Shown one piece after another: positions 18,579-22,043 of a DNA stretch of 22,043 nucleotides. Source of the DNA: Emiliania huxleyi CCMP1516. Taxonomy: Eukaryota; Haptophyta; Isochrysidales; Noelaerhabdaceae. Position 1 is the first letter of the stretch. Each line of letters opens with the position of its first letter. The position numbers were made by a program, and so were the translations under genes. The notes beneath the pieces are model-generated. The model was given only the letters and a program-made list of their open reading frames with translations. It searched no databases and was not told the DNA's origin. The stretch lies in assembly GCF_000372725.1 (NCBI RefSeq), contig NW_005200088.1, positions 777,399-799,441 of the forward strand, in the 5' to 3' direction.

Positions 18579-18830
18579 TTCCTGGTCCCTCGAGATCGGG
18601 AGTGAGCGACATAGCTTTGCGGTGCGCTGTAGTATGGGCAAGGGTGGCGGCGCTAGTGTATTCCCAGCCTTCCTGGTCCTTGAGATTGGGAGGGAGCGCG
18701 GTGTGCGATGTTGCGGTATGTGGGGAAAGGGGGGAGGGGGGGGCGCGCGAGTGAATTCCCTTCCTGGTCCTCGCGATCGGGAGTGAGCGACATAGCTTGC
18801 TTGTGCGCCGGGCCCCGCGTTGCGCATGGC
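18579..18830. repeat. 91-bp tandem repeat, 3 copies
   Basis: TTCCTGGTCC begins units at 18579, 18670 and 18761, exactly 91 bp apart. The best-conserved part is GGGAGTGAGCGACATAGCTT in units 1 and 3. Unit 2 has diverged and the third is incomplete. No gene is seen from here to 20140. Confidence 0.85.
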
Positions 18831-19107
18831 ATTCAAGGCGAACTCCTCTACGGGGGAGTAGTGTTCTTCATTAAAGTAACTGTTATGGAGCGGTTTGGAC
18901 GGGCGGCCGTGCGCGGTTTTGCGAGCTTCGACCGCGCGGGGCGGCGCCGTGGCCGTCGGGAGGCGAGGAATCCCGCAGCTGCTGTCCCGCACTGTCTGCA
19001 GGCCGCCTGGCAGGCGGTGTCACGGCGCCCCGTGAGGTGCGCGGGGGAAGCCAGCGGCGCCGCGCCTGCCGCGCGGGGGCGGGCGGGGGCGGGGATGGCG
19101 AGGTGGG

Positions 19108-19834
19108 CCCGTGCGAGCTACACGCTCGGTGCTGTTATTGCGGCGCGGAGCGCCCTTGGGGCGGCGAGAAAGCGCTTGACGGTCTCGAGGTGTGAAGAGA
19201 CGCCGTTCACACCTTTTGCTATGAATAGGGCGCAGATCGCCGACTCAAGAGACGGCCTTCGCGGTGCGTGTGCATCGCGCGCTCCTCTGCACGCGCCGCG
19301 CTCTCAACGCGGCGCGCAGCGCCGCTAGAGCGGCTTGACGGCGAAAAAAGACTTAGCGGCTTTGAGGTGTGAAGAGACGATTCTCACACTTTTCGACTCG
19401 GATAGGGCTCGAGGCGCCGGTCCAGCAGACGCCGTGCAAGGGGCGTGTCGCGCGTGTGCTGCGCTACACGCTCGGCGCTGTTATTGCGGCGCGGATCGCC
19501 CTTGGGTCGGCGAGAAGGCGCCGTCCGGCGCTCACAATGTTGAGGTGTGAAGAGGCGCCGCTCACACTTTGTGCAATGAACAGGGCTCGGCTCGCCAACT
19601 CGCGAGACGGCCTTCGCGGTGCGTACGCAGCGTGTGCTCCTCTGCACGCGCCGAGCTCTCCACGCGGCGCGCAGCGCCGCTAGAGCGGCTTGACGGCGAA
19701 AAAAGACTTAGGGGCTCCGAGGTGTGAAGAGACATTTCTCACACTTTTCGACTCGGATAGGGCTTGCGACGCCGTTTCATCAGCCGCCGTTCAGGGGGCG
19801 TGTCGCGCGTGTGCTGCGCTACTCGCTCGGTAGA
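19108..19834. repeat. About 177-bp satellite, four monomers in two dimers
   Basis: TGTGAA of the core motif occurs at 19191, 19368, 19546 and 19723, so spacing is 177, 178 and 177 bp. Monomers 1 and 3, and 2 and 4, are the closer pairs, giving a 355-bp higher-order unit. GACGGCGAAAAAAGACTTA, for example, occurs once per dimer (about 19338 and 19692). Each monomer has an inverted repeat of type GTGTGA..TCACAC. In monomer 1 it is a perfect 8-bp stem (19189-19196 with 19206-19213). Open frames across it are by-products. Confidence 0.88.
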
Positions 19835-20140
19835 CCCCCCCCCCCCCCAGCAGCAGGGATGGCTTTAGATGTGCAGGGGGGGTACCGAGCAATGTGCGGC
19901 CGCTCCTTTTGTAGGGAAGAATTTTGATACCCGTCAGGACGCCTGCTGGGGGCAGCTTCGTGACGACGTGTAAATTATTGTGCAGCTGTCATCCACTGCC
20001 GTATACGGAGACGTTTTGTACGTCTCGCATTTTCCGTTGCCGAGTATTTGCAGCGCCGAGTGAGGTCTGAGGAGTGTCTGTGTTTGTGCTCGACAGTTTT
20101 TTTCAATTCTAACACAGATCACTGAAACTCGTACAAGTGG
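19835..20140. other. Intergenic region with C-run and dispersed repeat
   Basis: C14 (19835-19848) ends the satellite. The dispersed repeat follows at 19908, then AT-richer DNA that would be the 3' flank of the minus-strand gene. It includes a GAGACG/CGTCTC stem (20008-20013, 20021-20026) with a TTTTGTA loop. No coding sequence is evident. Confidence 0.5.
19908..19961 (+). repeat. Dispersed repeat, copy B
   Basis: Second copy of the element at 14247-14304, with the first 22 bases identical and later bases diverged. It has the same orientation and the same C-run about 60 bp upstream. Confidence 0.75.
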
Positions 20141-21310
20141 TTAGACGAGCGTCTTCCTGGCGTACTCATCGACAGTCACGGGCACAAGCACGGCCACCAG
20201 AAGCGGCCCCTTGCTCGCGTACTCATCGGTTGCAGCCAGTGGAAGTGGCCCCGTGTTGTAGGCCGGTCGGGGCCTGCGTATAAGCCGCAAGAATAGCAGC
20301 CGTTTGAGGGTGTTGGCGGCGATGGCAACGCTGAGCGCGCAGGCGCCAATGGCAAAGCCAGCCATGGCCCTGCCTGTAATTTCTGGCGATAGGGCTGGCG
20401 GAGGCGGCGGCGATGGGGCCGGCGGAGGCGACGGCGGCGGTGGCTGGTTCGTGCACATGACAGACATCAATAGTCCGTTTAAGCTGCCCAGCGTGAGCCC
20501 GCCATGCTGATCAGCCACGTTCCAGTTCGCCGGCGGGCGGCCGTCGTGCCGCGTCGTGATCCACCTGCGCCAGCCTTGGTTCGCCATCTCGCCAGCGTGG
20601 GCCCACCGAGCGTCGGTTGGCGAGCCGTGCCTGGTCAGCAGCGCCCCGTCGGGAGCGAAGAGGCCGATCCCATCGAGCATGGCGGACATGTGTGCCGCGG
20701 GGATCGACAAGAGGTCATCCCAGTCGGCGGTGCGGTAGTTGTGGCCAAACTCGTTGGTGCATGCCTCCGCGTAGCCGAAGTCGCTGTCTTGGTCGTAGCT
20801 CTCAAAGGTCAGCCGGAACAAGCGGTTGGTTGGCAGCGACAGAGGCGACGTCAGCGGTGCAGGCGGCGAGGGTGGCGGCGATGGGGACGGCGGCGATGAG
20901 GCCCGCAGCTGGTACACACACATGACGCTGACCAGCCAAGGGCCGTACCAATTGCCCAGCGTGAGCCCGCCATGCTGATCAGCCACGTACCAGCTCGCCG
21001 GCGGGTGGCCGTCGTGCCGCGCCGTGAACCACCTGCGCCAGCTATTGTCGGTTGGCGAGCCGTGCCTGGTCAGCAGCGCTCCGTCGTCGTAGTGGCGCAA
21101 GCCGAGCCCATCGAGCATGGCGGACATGTGTGCCGCGGGGATCGATAAGAGGTCATCCCAGTCGGCGGTGCGGTAGTTGTGGCCAAACTCGGCGGCGCAT
21201 GCGCCGAAATCGCTGTCTTGGTTGTAGCTCGCCGAGGTCAGCCGGAACAAGCGGTTGGTTGGCAGCGACAGAGGCGACGTCAGCGGTGCAGGCGGTGAGG
21301 GTGGCGGCAT
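20141..21310 (-). CDS. Membrane-anchored protein with duplicated unknown domain
   Basis: The 389-residue frame encodes two copies of a domain of about 112-124 residues (about 20-131 and 163-286). They share RLFRLT, FGHNYRTADWDDLLSIPAAH, DGALLTRHGSPT, WRRW, ARHDG/TRHDG, VADQHGGLTLG and a final SVMC. Each has a Cys near its start and one at its end, likely a disulphide. Pro-Ser linkers follow each copy. One membrane helix (about 313-335) is followed by an arginine-rich stop and a tail of about 50 residues with two DEYA-x-K motifs. This suggests a type I surface protein. I do not recognise the domain; a lectin-like or adhesion fold is a guess. There is no signal peptide. The Met lies in a linker identical to the one between the repeats, just after a CACACAG splice-acceptor-like site. 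The 5' exons are therefore probably missing or lie further away. Confidence 0.65.
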   Translation of the reverse strand: MPPPSPPAPLTSPLSLPTNRLFRLTSASYNQDSDFGACAAEFGHNYRTADWDDLLSIPAAHMSAMLDGLGLRHYDDGALLTRHGSPTDNSWRRWFTARHDGHPPASWYVADQHGGLTLGNWYGPWLVSVMCVYQLRASSPPSPSPPPSPPAPLTSPLSLPTNRLFRLTFESYDQDSDFGYAEACTNEFGHNYRTADWDDLLSIPAAHMSAMLDGIGLFAPDGALLTRHGSPTDARWAHAGEMANQGWRRWITTRHDGRPPANWNVADQHGGLTLGSLNGLLMSVMCTNQPPPPSPPPAPSPPPPPALSPEITGRAMAGFAIGACALSVAIAANTLKRLLFLRLIRRPRPAYNTGPLPLAATDEYASKGPLLVAVLVPVTVDEYARKTLV

Positions 21311-22043
21311 CTGTGTGCGGCAGAGCGGCTACCTATCGAGTTCCTTGGGATGTCGGCCGGGGACAGGTCAGGTCCAGCACAGGAGGGCGCCTGCGGTGTC
21401 GAGCGTTTCTTTCTCGAGCGGGAAAGCCTTTCTCGAGGTTCTCGAGGTGGATATCCTTTGGCCGCGTTGGGTAGCGAGGATTGGTGTAACCCGAGCCACG
21501 GAGGCGTGTTTTCTGACGGCCGACCGTCAGTGCACGGAGTTGCCACTTCTCCGACTGCCCCGGCTAGTTCCCGAGGCTCGCCGGGTTTCCCCTACGTCAC
21601 CCAGGACCTAGCGCGGGTGGGTTGGAGGGGGCTCGCCCCGCTCCTCCCCATCGGGCCGCATGAGCGGCCACGCCTCGCAGATTCGTTTTCGCGCCTGGGT
21701 CAGGCGCGCGGGGCATCCCCCGGGTCGCTCGACCAGCGATCCGAAGAGTGGCCGCTATGCGAAGGAAAGAGTGGGGCCCTCGACGCCTCAGTCCGGCCCT
21801 CCAAAGGGGGAAGGGAAGTGCGGGGTCCCCACGGGCGCCTCAGTTGGGCCCTCCCGAGGGGGGGAGGGGAGCAAGGGGGTGGGGGGATCGGGGTGGTGGG
21901 GAGGGGTCTCGGGTTTCATGTGGCTAAGACGTGCCCTTTCGGGGAGGGTATGGGCAGGGATCGCTATCGAGGAGTGGTCTTCCCGACCGCGGCCCCCGCC
22001 CTTCCCCTCCTCCCTCGAGGCAGCGAGTAGGCAGCGAGAGGAG
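21311..22043. other. GC-rich flank, no convincing gene
   Basis: The open frame on the plus strand here has random-looking composition. The sequence has CTCGAG-type palindromic motifs (21413-21447), a repeated CGCCTCAGT..GGCCCTCC block (about 21784 and 21838) and long G-runs at about 21860-21905 that could form G-quadruplexes. No further copies of the upstream gene's repeated domain appear, so any missing 5' exons are not within this interval. Confidence 0.45.

Noticed and set aside
21350..22030. 226-residue plus-strand open frame
   Set aside because: No recognisable motif; G-run-rich low-complexity sequence with random-looking residues.

Overview
This window looks like nuclear DNA from a GC-rich single-celled eukaryote, most likely an alga such as a haptophyte or another secondary-plastid protist. 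That is an inference from gene content and style. It has short GT-AG introns, MYB, SET, cytochrome b561 and berberine-bridge-type genes, secreted proteins with Pro-Ser linkers, and very many mini- and microsatellites. There are no operons, no ribosome binding sites and no CRISPR array.

Layout. 559-2724 (+) is a two-repeat MYB/SANT protein. 3045-4676 (+) is a highly charged protein with a divergent SET-like domain. 4677-6443 holds no convincing gene but has hairpins, a pol III B-box-like site and a 25-bp tandem repeat. 6444-7871 (-) is a secreted GH18-like protein. A nearly identical 5'-intact, 3'-truncated copy lies at 9251-10738 (-). The two are parts of a direct segmental duplication (6645-8479 and 9512-11474), separated by an 89-bp minisatellite. 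11646-13955 (+) is a six-exon cytochrome b561-family membrane protein that I assembled by splicing. 13956-16005 is mostly non-coding. 16006-18384 (+) is a three-exon secreted FAD-linked oxidase of the berberine bridge enzyme type, with both covalent FAD attachment residues. 18401-19835 holds three successive tandem repeat families (32, 91 and about 177 bp). 20141-21310 (-) is a membrane-anchored protein with two copies of an unrecognised domain, probably lacking its 5' end. 21311-22043 is GC-rich with no convincing gene.

The genes do not form an obvious pathway. The b561-like protein and the BBE-type oxidase are both redox enzymes, but nothing here links them.

The most unusual signal is the intron structure of the b561-like gene. 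All five proposed introns are built from palindromes or tandem repeats. Three of them (introns 2, 3 and 4) carry a direct repeat across the 5' and 3' splice junctions, as expected if introns were gained by insertion or tandem duplication. Introns 2 and 4 end in the same TGTGAACAG. Part of intron 2 matches, in antisense, a hairpin motif of the satellite at 19.19 kb. This suggests an introner-like or MITE-like family that seeds introns and satellites, which is a hypothesis rather than a demonstrated system.
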